64,000 nucleotides of DNA from Streptomyces sp. NBC_01669 (GTDB taxonomy: Bacteria > Actinomycetota > Actinomycetes > Streptomycetales > Streptomycetaceae): NCBI RefSeq assembly GCF_026339735.1, contig NZ_JAPEQG010000001.1:5208001-5272000 (forward strand), given 5' to 3'. The notes under the pieces are model-generated. The model saw nothing but the letters and a program-made list of their open reading frames with translations, did no database searches and was not told where the DNA came from. The position numbers were made by a program, and so were the translations under genes. Below, one piece after another: positions 34,163 to 43,114 of the stretch (positions within the stretch are counted from its first letter, which is position 1; every line of letters starts with the position of its first letter).

Positions 34163-35470
34163 GTGCCGTATTCATACGAAGCCCCAGTTTCGCAGACGCT
34201 TTTCGACCGCGCGTCCCTCGTGACGCCCGGTGGCGTGAACTCTCCCGTACGTGCCTTCCGGGCCGTGGGCGGTACGCCCCGCTTCATGGTGTCCGGTACC
34301 GGTCCGTACCTCACCGATGCCGACGGCCGTGAGTACGTCGACCTCGTGTGCTCGTGGGGGCCGATGATCCTCGGCCACTCCCACCCCGAGGTCATCGCCG
34401 CAGTCCAGGAGGCTGTCGCCCGCGGCACCTCGTTCGGTACGCCCGGTGAGGGCGAGGTCGCGCTCGCCGAGGAGATCGTGGCCCGGATCGAGCCCGTGGA
34501 GCAGGTGCGGCTGGTGTCCTCCGGCACCGAGGCGACCATGTCCGCGATCCGGCTGGCCCGCGGGTTCACCGGCCGGGCGAAGGTCGTGAAGTTCGCCGGC
34601 TGCTACCACGGGCACGTCGACGCGCTGCTTGCCGCCGCCGGGTCCGGGGTCGCGACCTTCGGTCTGCCGGACACCCCGGGCGTCACCGGCGCGCAGGCCG
34701 GCGACACGATCGTGCTGCCGTACAACGACCTGGAGGCCGTGCGGGCCGCGTTCGCCGCGCACCCCGGTGAGATCGCCTGTGTGATCACCGAGGCCTCGCC
34801 CGGCAACATGGGCGTGGTGCCGCCGCTGGACGGTTTCAACGCCGGACTCAAGGAGCTCTGCGCCGAGGGCGGTGCGCTGTACATCTCCGACGAGGTCATG
34901 ACCGGATTCCGTACCTCGCGGGCCGGCTGGTTCGGCATCGACGGCGTGCGGCCCGACCTGATGACCTTCGGCAAGGTCATGGGCGGGGGCTTCCCGGCCG
35001 CGGCCTTCGGCGGGCGCGCCGATGTGATGGCGCACCTCGCCCCGGTCGGCCCCGTCTACCAGGCGGGCACCCTCTCCGGAAACCCGATCGCCACCGCCGC
35101 CGGTCTCGCCCAGCTGCGGCTGCTCGACGACGCGGCGTACGCGAAGGTCGACGCGGTCTCCGCGGAGATCCGGTCCCTGGTGAGCGAGGCGTTCACCAAG
35201 GAGGGCGTCGCGCACACGGTGTCCGCGGCGAGCAACATGTTCTCCGTGTTCTTCACGGACCAGCCGGTGCGTAACTACGAGGACGCCAAGAAGCAGGAAG
35301 CTTTCCGCTTCACCGCCTTCTTCCACTCGATGCTGTCGCAGGGTGTCTATCTGCCCCCGTCCGCGTTCGAGTCCTGGTTCGTCTCCACGGCCCACGACAC
35401 GCAGGCCGTCGAGCGGATCGCCGCCGCCCTGCCCGCCGCTGCCCGCGCAGCCTCGGAGGCCACCGCATGA
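34163..35470 (+). CDS. hemL: Glutamate-1-semialdehyde 2,1-aminomutase
   Basis: 435 residues. It converts glutamate-1-semialdehyde to 5-aminolevulinate in C5-pathway heme synthesis, using PLP. Landmarks are TPGGVNSPVRAFRAVGG at the N-terminus, VSSGTEATMSAIRLAR, the PLP Asp in SDEVMTGFR, the Schiff-base lysine in LMTFGKVMGGGFP (about residue 270), and AGTLSGNP. The GTG at 34163 follows AGGACC. The stop overlaps the next gene's ATG by 4 bp, so they are coupled. Confidence 0.96.
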   Translation: MPYSYEAPVSQTLFDRASLVTPGGVNSPVRAFRAVGGTPRFMVSGTGPYLTDADGREYVDLVCSWGPMILGHSHPEVIAAVQEAVARGTSFGTPGEGEVALAEEIVARIEPVEQVRLVSSGTEATMSAIRLARGFTGRAKVVKFAGCYHGHVDALLAAAGSGVATFGLPDTPGVTGAQAGDTIVLPYNDLEAVRAAFAAHPGEIACVITEASPGNMGVVPPLDGFNAGLKELCAEGGALYISDEVMTGFRTSRAGWFGIDGVRPDLMTFGKVMGGGFPAAAFGGRADVMAHLAPVGPVYQAGTLSGNPIATAAGLAQLRLLDDAAYAKVDAVSAEIRSLVSEAFTKEGVAHTVSAASNMFSVFFTDQPVRNYEDAKKQEAFRFTAFFHSMLSQGVYLPPSAFESWFVSTAHDTQAVERIAAALPAAARAASEATA

Positions 35471-36180
35471 GCGAGACCAGCAGTAGCAGCTCCGCAGACA
35501 CTGCGCGCAAGGACATCACGGTCGTCCATCTGATGCGGCACGGGGAGGTGCACAACCCCGAGGGCGTGCTCTACGGACGCCGTCCCGGCTACCACCTCTC
35601 CGAGCTCGGCCGGCAGATGGCCGACCGGGTGGCCGAGCACCTGGGGAAGCGCGACATCACCCATGTCGTCGCCTCCCCGCTGGAGCGCGCCCAGGAGACG
35701 GCGACGCCGATCGCCAAGTCGCACGGCGTGGACCTGGCCACCGACGAGCGGCTGATCGAGGCGGCCAATGTCTTCGAGGGCAAGACCTTCGGGGTCGGCG
35801 ACGGTGCGCTGCGCAAGCCGGACAACTGGAAGCACCTCACCAACCCCTTCCGCCCGTCCTGGGGTGAGCCGTACATCGAGCAGGTCGTACGGATGATGGG
35901 CGCCCTCGACGCCGCGCGCGACGCGGCCCGCGGGCACGAGGCGGTCTGCGTCAGCCACCAGCTGCCGATCTGGATCGTCCGGAGCTTCGTCGAGCGACGG
36001 CGGCTCTGGCACGACCCGCGCAAGCGGCAGTGCACGCTGGCCTCGCTGACCAGCTTCACGTACCAGGGCGACAAGATCGTCTCGGTCGGCTACACCGAGC
36101 CGGCCCGCGATCTGGTTCCTGCGCACCTGCTGGCCGGTGCGAAGCCGGTGAAGGGGAAGTCCAAGGCGTTCGGCGCGTAG
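35467..36180 (+). CDS. Histidine phosphatase family protein
   Basis: 237 residues of the phosphoglycerate-mutase-like histidine phosphatase superfamily: the phospho-histidine motif VHLMRHGEV, the second-core Arg in SPLERAQET, and the catalytic His in AVCVSHQLP. It has a short N-terminal Ser-rich extension. In Streptomyces this gene regularly follows hemL, but its substrate is unknown and the link to heme is contextual. It is the last gene before the terminator hairpin at 36199. Confidence 0.9.
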   Translation: MSETSSSSSADTARKDITVVHLMRHGEVHNPEGVLYGRRPGYHLSELGRQMADRVAEHLGKRDITHVVASPLERAQETATPIAKSHGVDLATDERLIEAANVFEGKTFGVGDGALRKPDNWKHLTNPFRPSWGEPYIEQVVRMMGALDAARDAARGHEAVCVSHQLPIWIVRSFVERRRLWHDPRKRQCTLASLTSFTYQGDKIVSVGYTEPARDLVPAHLLAGAKPVKGKSKAFGA

Positions 36181-36198
36181 CCGGGACTTCTCGACCCG

Positions 36199-36234
36199 CA
36201 CGGGCCCCTGCCGATGTGTCGGCCGGGGCCCGTG
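36199..36234. terminator. Terminator of the hemL operon
   Basis: The outer 10-bp perfect stem CACGGGCCCC/GGGGCCCGTG continues into an inner GCCGA/TCGGC stem with a 4-nt loop. Confidence 0.85.
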
Positions 36235-36297
36235 GTGCGTTCGGGTCAGGAGCAAGGTCAGGTCAAGAGCGGGGTCTGGTCACGTAAAGAAACTTGT

Positions 36298-36373
36298 GAT
36301 AATCGGCGGAACCGTCGCGTCGTTTCGTCCATCTAAGCCTTCGCCAGTTTGTATGGACTTGAGTCGAAACGAC
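36298..36373 (+). promoter_or_regulatory. Promoter -10 and structured 5'UTR of the deacetylase-like gene
   Basis: GATAAT at 36298-36303 fits a -10 element. Downstream, GTCGTTTCG (36319-36327) pairs with CGAAACGAC (36365-36373), and GTCCAT (36327-36332) with ATGGAC (36353-36358), giving a nested hairpin that ends 16 bases before the ATG at 36390. Confidence 0.45.
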
Positions 36374-36389
36374 CGCAGATGGGGACGCC

Positions 36390-37637
36390 ATGCGCGACAT
36401 CAGCCGAAGAAGTTTGCTCGGAGCGGGACTTGGGGCTGCGGCTGCAATCGGGATGGCGGGCTGCAGCTCGTCGGACCGCTCCACAACGGGGCGGCCAGGC
36501 CCTGGCAGGGGGGACGCGGGGGCGGACGGGAAAGCCAAGGGCGGCGAGGAGAAGGACGCCGGGGAGATCGGTGACGGTTCCACCGCGGACACCGGGAAGC
36601 AGCCGCACCAGCCTTCCGCGCCGGTCCCGCTCGAACCCGGACAGACCCCGCCGCAGTTCGTGATCTTTTCCTGGGACGGGGCGGGCGAGCTCGGCACAGG
36701 GCTCTTTCCGCGTTTTCTCGAACTCGCCAAGGAGCACGACGCGGCGATGACCTTCTTCCTCTCCGGGCTCTATCTGCTGCCCGAGTCGAAGAAATTCCGG
36801 TACCGGCCGCCGAACAACGAAATCGGCGCCTCCGACATCGGCTATCTCACCGACGGTCACATAAGGGAGACGCTGAAGAACGTCCGTCGTGCCTGGCTCG
36901 AAGGCCATGAGATCGGCACGCACTTCAACGGGCACTTCTGTGCCGGGTCCGGATCGGTCGCCAACTGGACGGCCGATCAGTGGCGGAGCGAAATCGATCA
37001 GGCCGTCTCCTTCGTCACCGAATGGCGCACCAACACCGGCTGGACCGATCTCGACCCGCTGCCCTTCGACTACCGCAAGGAACTCGTCGGCGGCCGCACC
37101 CCCTGTCTGCTCGGCCAGGACAATCTGCTGCCCACCGCGCGCCGACTGGGCTGGCGCTACGACGCGAGCTCGCCCGGCGGCACCCAGATCTGGCCCGCGA
37201 AGCGCCAGGGCATATGGGATCTTCCGCTGCAGGGCATGCCGTTCCCCGGGCACACCTTCGAAGTGCTGTCGATGGACTACAACATCCTCGCGAACCAGTC
37301 ACAGAACACCACCCGGGGAATGCCGTCGCGCTATCCGGAATGGCGCACCCAGGCCACTCAGTCCTACCTCGGCGCATTCAACCGTGCGTACGGGTCGAAT
37401 CGCGCACCCTTCTACATCGGCAACCACTTCGAGGAGTGGAACGGCGGCATCTATATGGATGCGGCCGAGGAGACCCTCAAAAGGATCGCGGGGAAGCCGG
37501 ATGTGCGGCTCGTCTCCTTCCGGCAGTTCGTCGACTGGCTCGACGTCCAGGATCCGGCCGTGCTCGCGAAGCTCCGTACGCTGGAGGTCGGCCAGTCGCC
37601 CGACGGTGGCTGGAACTCCTTCTTTAAACGGGCCTGA
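36390..37637 (+). CDS. Tat-exported lipoprotein, polysaccharide deacetylase-like
   Basis: 415 residues. A twin-arginine signal (ISRRSLLGAG) is combined with a lipobox (GMAGC), so the protein is probably exported folded and anchored. A 60-residue Gly/Lys/Pro linker precedes a domain with the NodB-type opening FVIFSWDG, then LEGHEIGTHFNGHFC (H-x3-H metal pair) and WLDVQDP. The catalytic motif set is incomplete by eye, so activity is uncertain. Streptomyces genomes carry it at this place before the cytochrome c maturation genes, 67 bp upstream of the thioredoxin-like gene. Confidence 0.8.
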   Translation: MRDISRRSLLGAGLGAAAAIGMAGCSSSDRSTTGRPGPGRGDAGADGKAKGGEEKDAGEIGDGSTADTGKQPHQPSAPVPLEPGQTPPQFVIFSWDGAGELGTGLFPRFLELAKEHDAAMTFFLSGLYLLPESKKFRYRPPNNEIGASDIGYLTDGHIRETLKNVRRAWLEGHEIGTHFNGHFCAGSGSVANWTADQWRSEIDQAVSFVTEWRTNTGWTDLDPLPFDYRKELVGGRTPCLLGQDNLLPTARRLGWRYDASSPGGTQIWPAKRQGIWDLPLQGMPFPGHTFEVLSMDYNILANQSQNTTRGMPSRYPEWRTQATQSYLGAFNRAYGSNRAPFYIGNHFEEWNGGIYMDAAEETLKRIAGKPDVRLVSFRQFVDWLDVQDPAVLAKLRTLEVGQSPDGGWNSFFKRA

Positions 37638-37704
37638 CAACGGGCTTTACGGGCACCGAGGGGGGTGCGCAAGATCCCCGAAACAGCCATGCGAAACTTT
37701 TCAC

Positions 37705-38316
37705 ATGAGCTCTGGCCGCGCACCCCGACGCCGCTTCACCCTGCTCGCCGCCCCCGCAGCGGCCGCCGCACTGGCGCTGACCCTGACCGCCTGCGGCGGC
37801 GACGGCAACAAGGCCGGTGGTGGCGGCAATTCGCACTTCGTCACGGGCAGTGGCGGAATCTCCACCGTGGCCAGGGCGGACCGCCAGGAAGCGCCGAAGC
37901 TCGACGGAACGACACTGGACGGCAAGCCCCTCGACGTCGCCGACTACAAGGGCAAGGTCGTCGTGCTGAACGTATGGGGCTCGTGGTGCGGCCCCTGTCG
38001 GCTGGAGGCCAAGCACTTCGCGAAGGTGTCGAAGGAGACCGCGAGCCAGGGTGTCCAGTTCATCGGGATCAACACCCGGGACGCGGAGAAGGGCCCGGCG
38101 GTGAACTTCGAGAAGGACAACAGCATCACCTACCCGAGCTTCTTCGACCCGATCGGGAAGCTCATCCTGCGCTTCCCCAAGGGCACGCTGAACCCGCAGG
38201 CCATTCCTTCGACCGTGGTCATCGACCGGGACGGGAAGATCGCGGCCCGCACCCTCGTCGCCCTCGACGACGTCAAGCTCCACAAGATGATCGACCCGCT
38301 GATCGCGGAGAAGTGA
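37705..38316 (+). CDS. resA: ResA/TlpA-type thioredoxin-like lipoprotein
   Basis: 203 residues from ATG 37705. A lipoprotein signal ends in LTAC, and the AhpC-TSA/Redoxin domain carries the active site WGSWCGPCRLEA at about residue 95, and the cis-Pro loop in QAIPSTVVID. ResA-type proteins reduce apocytochrome c CXXCH thiols outside the membrane. It is immediately followed by ccdA (4-bp gap) and belongs to the system II maturation operon. The symbol is by role, not strict orthology. Confidence 0.9.
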   Translation: MSSGRAPRRRFTLLAAPAAAAALALTLTACGGDGNKAGGGGNSHFVTGSGGISTVARADRQEAPKLDGTTLDGKPLDVADYKGKVVVLNVWGSWCGPCRLEAKHFAKVSKETASQGVQFIGINTRDAEKGPAVNFEKDNSITYPSFFDPIGKLILRFPKGTLNPQAIPSTVVIDRDGKIAARTLVALDDVKLHKMIDPLIAEK

Positions 38317-38320
38317 TTCC

Positions 38321-39085
38321 GTGCTCACCCTTGCCGCACTTCCGGGGCAGAACGAGACCGTGATGAACGGGGCGCTGTTCGTCGCCCTGCCCATTGCCGT
38401 ACTCGGCGGGCTCGTCTCGTTCTTCTCGCCGTGCGTCCTGCCTCTCGTGCCCGGCTATCTCTCGTACGTCACCGGCGTCAGCGGCACCGATCTGGCGCAG
38501 GCCAGGCGGGGGCGCATGGTCGCGGGAGCCTCGCTCTTCGTGCTCGGCTTCACCGCCGTGTTCGTCTCCGGCGGCGCGCTCTTCGGCTTCTTCGGCCAGA
38601 CGCTCCAGGAGCACAGCACCACGCTCTCCAAGGTCCTCGGTGTGCTGATGATCCTGATGGGGATCTTCTTCATGGGCCTGATGCCGTGGATGACCCAGCG
38701 CGAATTCCGTATCCACAGGAGGCCGGTGACCGGGCTGGCGGGGGCACCGCTGCTGGGCGCCCTCTTCGGGATCGGCTGGACCCCGTGCCTCGGCCCGACG
38801 CTCAGCTCGGTGAGCATCCTCGCGATGGACCAGGGCACCGCCGGACGCGGGGCGATACTGACCATCGCCTACTGCCTCGGGCTCGGTGTGCCCTTCGTGC
38901 TCGCCGCGGTCGCCTTCCGTAAGGCGCTCGGCGCGTTCGGCTGGGTCAAGCGCCACTACGCATGGGTCATGCGGATCGGCGGCGTCATGATGATCGCGAC
39001 CGGACTGCTCCTGCTGACCGGTGTGTGGAGCAGCATGATGCAGGAATTGCAGGGCTGGTCCAACGGCTTCACGGTGGGGATCTGA
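38321..39085 (+). CDS. ccdA: Cytochrome c biogenesis protein CcdA
   Basis: 254 residues from GTG 38321, six membrane helices. CcdA passes electrons from cytoplasmic thioredoxin to ResA. The redox cysteines are visible in FFSPCVLPLVPGYLSYV (helix 1) and IGWTPCLGPTLSSV (helix 4). ATTG-type coupling to its neighbours: 4 bp after resA and 5 bp before resB. Confidence 0.92.
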   Translation: MLTLAALPGQNETVMNGALFVALPIAVLGGLVSFFSPCVLPLVPGYLSYVTGVSGTDLAQARRGRMVAGASLFVLGFTAVFVSGGALFGFFGQTLQEHSTTLSKVLGVLMILMGIFFMGLMPWMTQREFRIHRRPVTGLAGAPLLGALFGIGWTPCLGPTLSSVSILAMDQGTAGRGAILTIAYCLGLGVPFVLAAVAFRKALGAFGWVKRHYAWVMRIGGVMMIATGLLLLTGVWSSMMQELQGWSNGFTVGI

Positions 39086-39090
39086 GTTCC

Positions 39091-40836
39091 ATGAGCAACA
39101 CCAAGACCAACGCGGCCGAAGAGCGCGCGAACGAGCGTGAGCGCGAGGGCCGGCAGGAGCGGGAGAACGCGGCCGAACTCGGCGCGGCCGGCTCGCAGCT
39201 CTCCACCGCCCCGCGCGAAGAGGCCCTCGCCACGCTGCCCGCCATGGGCGTCATCGGCTGGGTGCGCTGGTTCTGGCGCCAGCTCACCTCGATGCGGGTC
39301 GCGCTGATCCTGCTCTTCCTGCTCTCGCTCGGGGCCATCCCCGGCTCGCTGATCCCGCAGAACAGCGTGGACGAGCTGAAGGTGCAGACCTTCAAGGAAG
39401 CCCACACCACGGTCACGCCGATCTACGAGAAGCTCCAGTTCTTCGACGTCTACAGCTCGGTGTGGTTCTCCGCGATCTACATCCTGCTGTTCATCTCCCT
39501 CATCGGCTGCATCGTGCCGCGCACCGGCCAGTTCGTCGGCCAGTTGCGCAGCCGGCCGCCGGGCGCCCCCAAGAGGCTGACCCGACTGCCCGCCTACACG
39601 ACGTGGCGCACCGACGCCGAACCCGAGCAGGTCCGCGAGGTCGCGCTCGCGATGATGCGCAAGCGGCGCTTCCGGGCGCACGTGGACGGCGATGCGGTCG
39701 CTGCGGAGAAGGGCTATCTGCGCGAGGCCGGGAACCTGGTGTTCCACATCGCGCTGATCGTCATGCTGGTGGCCTTCGCCACCGGGCAGCTCTTCAAGTC
39801 CGAGGGCGGCAAGCTGATCGTCCAGGGCGACGGCTTCTCCAACACGCTGACGCAGTACGACGACTTCAAGTCCGGTTCGCTGTACGACACCGACTCGCTC
39901 GCCCCGTTCAGCTTCACCCTCGACAAGTTCGTCGGCACGTACGAGCGCAAGGGCCCGCAGATCGGCACGCCCCGCAAGTACGAGGCCCACATCACGTACT
40001 CCGAGGGTGCGTACGGCAAGCCGAAGAAGGCGGTCATCAAGGTCAACGAGCCGCTGGTGGTCGACGGCTCCAAGGTCTATCTGATCGGGCACGGCTACGC
40101 CCCGGTCGTCTCCGTCAAGGACGGCAGGGGCAAGGAGGTCTACAAGGCCGCCGTGCCGCTGCTGCCGATCGACTCGAATGTCACCTCGACCGGTGCGATC
40201 AAGGTGATGGACGGTTACAAGGACGGGACCGGCAAGAGGGACCAGCTGGGTTTCCAGGCGTTCTTCGTGCCGACGTTCGCGGGCAACGGCAAGGGGACGA
40301 TGTTCTCCCAGTTCCCGGCCGCGGACTTCCCGGTACTGGCCCTCAACGGGTACCACGGCAGCCTCGGTGTCGACTCCGGACTGCCGCAGAACGTGTACCA
40401 GCTGAACACCTCGAAGATGGAGGCGTTCAAGGACAGCAAGGGCGACAAGCTGAAGCAGCGGCTGCTGCCCGGCGAGACGATGAAGCTGCCGGACGGCGCC
40501 GGATCGATCACCTTCGAAGGCATCGAGCAGTGGGCCAGCTTCCAGATCTCGCAGCAGCCCGCCAGCGGCTGGGCGCTCACCGGAGCCATCGGGGCCATCG
40601 CCGGTCTGGCCGGTTCGCTGTTCATCCAGCGGCGCCGGGTCTGGGTCCGGGCTGTACGGGGAGCGGACGGTGTCACCGTCGTGGAGATGGCGGGGCTGGG
40701 CCGCAGCGAGTCCGCGAAGCTTCCCGAGGAGCTGGCCGATCTCGCGGTCACACTCCATGACATGGCGCCCACCGCGCCCGACGACGCATCTGCCGAAGCA
40801 CTTTCCGAAGAACCTGCCGAAGGGGCTGAGAAGTGA
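39091..40836 (+). CDS. resB: Cytochrome c biogenesis protein ResB
   Basis: 581 residues from ATG 39091. A charged N-terminal extension of about 60 residues (Glu/Arg-rich) precedes three membrane helices (ALILLFLLSLGAIPG, FSAIYILLFISLIGC, IALIVMLVAFATG), a large extracytoplasmic domain, and a final helix (AIGAIAGLAGSLFIQ). ResB and CcsB together form the system II heme exporter/lyase. The stop overlaps the start of ccsB by 4 bp. Confidence 0.93.
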   Translation: MSNTKTNAAEERANEREREGRQERENAAELGAAGSQLSTAPREEALATLPAMGVIGWVRWFWRQLTSMRVALILLFLLSLGAIPGSLIPQNSVDELKVQTFKEAHTTVTPIYEKLQFFDVYSSVWFSAIYILLFISLIGCIVPRTGQFVGQLRSRPPGAPKRLTRLPAYTTWRTDAEPEQVREVALAMMRKRRFRAHVDGDAVAAEKGYLREAGNLVFHIALIVMLVAFATGQLFKSEGGKLIVQGDGFSNTLTQYDDFKSGSLYDTDSLAPFSFTLDKFVGTYERKGPQIGTPRKYEAHITYSEGAYGKPKKAVIKVNEPLVVDGSKVYLIGHGYAPVVSVKDGRGKEVYKAAVPLLPIDSNVTSTGAIKVMDGYKDGTGKRDQLGFQAFFVPTFAGNGKGTMFSQFPAADFPVLALNGYHGSLGVDSGLPQNVYQLNTSKMEAFKDSKGDKLKQRLLPGETMKLPDGAGSITFEGIEQWASFQISQQPASGWALTGAIGAIAGLAGSLFIQRRRVWVRAVRGADGVTVVEMAGLGRSESAKLPEELADLAVTLHDMAPTAPDDASAEALSEEPAEGAEK

Positions 40837-41921
40837 ATCTCGCCGCCGCAACCAACGAGAATCTGGCACACACCAGCAATGTGCTGATCTATTCGTCGAT
40901 GGCCGTCTACACCCTGGCCTTCTTCGCGCACATCGCGGAGTGGGTGTTCGGCAGTCGCAGCAAGGTCGGCCGCACCGCCGCAGCGCTGACCGGGGACGGG
41001 GCCGCCGCCTCCTCGGCAAAGATCCGGGTCCAGGTCGCGCAGAAGGGCGGCGCCACCGCCGTACTGGACCGGCCGAAGATCATCACGAGGTCCGCCGCCG
41101 GCTCGCGGGACGTCCCGGACGGCCCCGGCGCCGCCGGTGGCACGTTCAAGGGCGACCTGTACGGGCGGATCGCGGTCTCCATGACCGTCGTCGCCTTCCT
41201 CGTCCAGGCCAGCGGTGTCATCGCCCGTGCGATGTCCGTGCAGCGTGCCCCCTGGGGCAACATGTACGAGTTCTCGATCACCTTCTCCACGGTGGCCGTC
41301 GCCGCGTACCTGATCCTGATGGCGCTGAAGAAGAACGTCCGCTGGATGGGCCTGCTGCTGGTCACCACCGTCCTGCTGGATCTCGGCATCGCGACCACCG
41401 TGCTCTACACCTCCAGCGACCAGCTGGTGCCCGCACTGCACTCGTACTGGCTGTGGATCCACGTCTCCACCGCCATCATCTGCGGCGCCGTCTTCTACAT
41501 CGGCGCGGTCGCTACGCTGCTCTACCTGTTCCGCGACAGCTACGAGAGCAAGCTGGCGAACGGCACCGAGCCCGGCTCCTTCGCCCAGTCCGTGCTGTCC
41601 CGGCTGCCCGCCGCGGCGACCCTCGACAAGTTCTCGTACCGCATCAACGCCGCCGTTTTCCCGCTCTGGACGTTCACGATCATCGCCGGCGCGATCTGGG
41701 CGGGCGACGCCTGGGGCCGCTACTGGGGCTGGGACCCCAAGGAGGTCTGGTCCTTCATCACCTGGGTCGCGTACGCCTGCTACCTGCACGCCCGCGCCAC
41801 CGCAGGCTGGAAGGGCCGCAAGGCCGCCTACCTGGCGCTGATCGCGTTCGGCTGCTGGCTCTTCAACTACTACGGCGTGAACATCTTCGTCACCGGCAAG
41901 CACTCGTACGCCGGCGTCTGA
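40833..41921 (+). CDS. ccsB: Cytochrome c synthase subunit CcsB/CcsA
   Basis: 362 residues from GTG 40833. Eight or so membrane helices with the heme-handling WWD motif GRYWGWDPKEVWSFITW at about residue 290, and conserved His residues in LHSYWLWIHV and YLHARAT. It attaches heme to apocytochrome c together with ResB. It ends the five-gene run that starts with the deacetylase-like lipoprotein. Confidence 0.95.
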   Translation: MNLAAATNENLAHTSNVLIYSSMAVYTLAFFAHIAEWVFGSRSKVGRTAAALTGDGAAASSAKIRVQVAQKGGATAVLDRPKIITRSAAGSRDVPDGPGAAGGTFKGDLYGRIAVSMTVVAFLVQASGVIARAMSVQRAPWGNMYEFSITFSTVAVAAYLILMALKKNVRWMGLLLVTTVLLDLGIATTVLYTSSDQLVPALHSYWLWIHVSTAIICGAVFYIGAVATLLYLFRDSYESKLANGTEPGSFAQSVLSRLPAAATLDKFSYRINAAVFPLWTFTIIAGAIWAGDAWGRYWGWDPKEVWSFITWVAYACYLHARATAGWKGRKAAYLALIAFGCWLFNYYGVNIFVTGKHSYAGV

Positions 41922-41973
41922 ACCGTTCCTGCGTACGGGTGCGGAACGCGCCCCACCGGGCCACGCTGGAACC

Positions 41974-42513
41974 ATGACCGATGCACTCCCCGTTATCGAA
42001 CGTGGTACCGCCGAGACCCACGGTGACCACCACCTCCTGCGGTTCACGCTCCGGCTGCCCCACCCCGTCCCACGGGTGTGGGCAGCCGTTGCCAGTTCCG
42101 AGGGGCTGCGGGGCTGGCTCGCCGCCGCCGACCCGTTCGAGCCGCGCATCGGCGGGGCGATCACATTGCGCTGGCTCAATACCGACCCGGACGGGAACGC
42201 CACGGTCGCTTCCGGCACCGTCACCGCCTGGGACGTCGAGCGCGTCGCCGAATACACCCTCGAAGGGGTGCACGGCCGGATCCGCTTCCACCTGGAGCCG
42301 CCGCGCGGCGACCACGTGCTCCTGCGCTTCAGCAACGAGTTCCACGGCGACGACGCGCTGCGGCTGGACTGCCTCGCGGGCTGGCACAACCACTTCGAGT
42401 ACCTGGTGGACGCCCTGGACGGGCACCCCGTCGACTGGTCACGGTGGACCCTGACCCGATGGCGGGAACTGCGCGAGAGCTACGGTGCGGAGGACGGTGG
42501 CAAGCAGTTCTGA
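41974..42513 (+). CDS. SRPBCC (AHSA1-like) domain protein
   Basis: 179 residues of the Bet v1/AHA1-like fold: FTLRLPHPVPRVWAAVAS, LRGWLAAADPFEPRIGG, FHLEPPRGDHVLLRF, and GWHNHFEYLVDAL near the end are the family's standard blocks. It may bind a hydrophobic ligand or act as a co-chaperone; the role is unknown. It is on the same strand 52 bp after ccsB, possibly by chance. It overlaps a decayed ATPase frame by 34 bp at its end. Confidence 0.85.
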   Translation: MTDALPVIERGTAETHGDHHLLRFTLRLPHPVPRVWAAVASSEGLRGWLAAADPFEPRIGGAITLRWLNTDPDGNATVASGTVTAWDVERVAEYTLEGVHGRIRFHLEPPRGDHVLLRFSNEFHGDDALRLDCLAGWHNHFEYLVDALDGHPVDWSRWTLTRWRELRESYGAEDGGKQF

Positions 42514-43021
42514 GCCGGGGGCTTCCCCTCCGGCCAGGCGATCGCCACGAACCGCTGGGAGACGGACCCGGGCGCCAGTTCCACCACCGGCACCGCCTTG
42601 TTGTACGGGTTGCCGTGGTTGTCCAGACAGATCCAGCCGCCGGCCCCCGACACCCGCAGCGACGCCTTCACCCGCGGGAACTGCACCGAGGGCGCGGCCC
42701 GCACCCGGGCCGCGAACTGGGCGACGAGATCGGGCAGCGCACCGATGACGGGCGTCCAGCCGGGACCGGGATCCTCGGGCGGGGTGACGGCCTCGCAGTC
42801 GGCCAGGGCGACCGGGGTGATCTCCCGGTACACATGCCGTAACTGCTTGAGCACCGCGGTCTTGCCCATGCCGCGCCCGCCGGTCAGCACGACGACGGGT
42901 GGATCGTCGCGGTGCTCGTACGCGGCCCTGGCGGAGCCGTAGGGGGTGAGACCTGTTTCAGACGCGCCGCAAGTCCGTCGTTGCCGAAGATCGCCTCGCG
43001 TCCGTACAGTTCTCTGTCCAC
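42480..43021 (-). pseudogene. Decayed P-loop ATPase fused to a foreign C-terminus
   Basis: A GTG at 43021 starts DRELYGREAIFGNDGLAARLK. Near 42955-42970 the sense frame shifts to one reading LTPYGSARAAYEHRDDPP and VVLTGGRGMGKTAVLKQLR (Walker A). It continues to VQFPRVKAS and then changes character to GGWICLDNHGNPYNKAVPVV and FVAIAWPEGKPPAQNC. I read this as the first 130 or so residues of a large actinobacterial ATPase joined by deletion to the end of another gene. The missing Walker B and remaining domains plus the frameshift argue against function. Confidence 0.65.
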
Positions 43022-43114
43022 AGCACCCCCCAGTGCCGACGCCTGCCCGAACCGCCACACCGTCAACATCAGGATATCGGGCGGGCGTTGGAGGGGAGTG
43101 AGGATTTTCGAACG

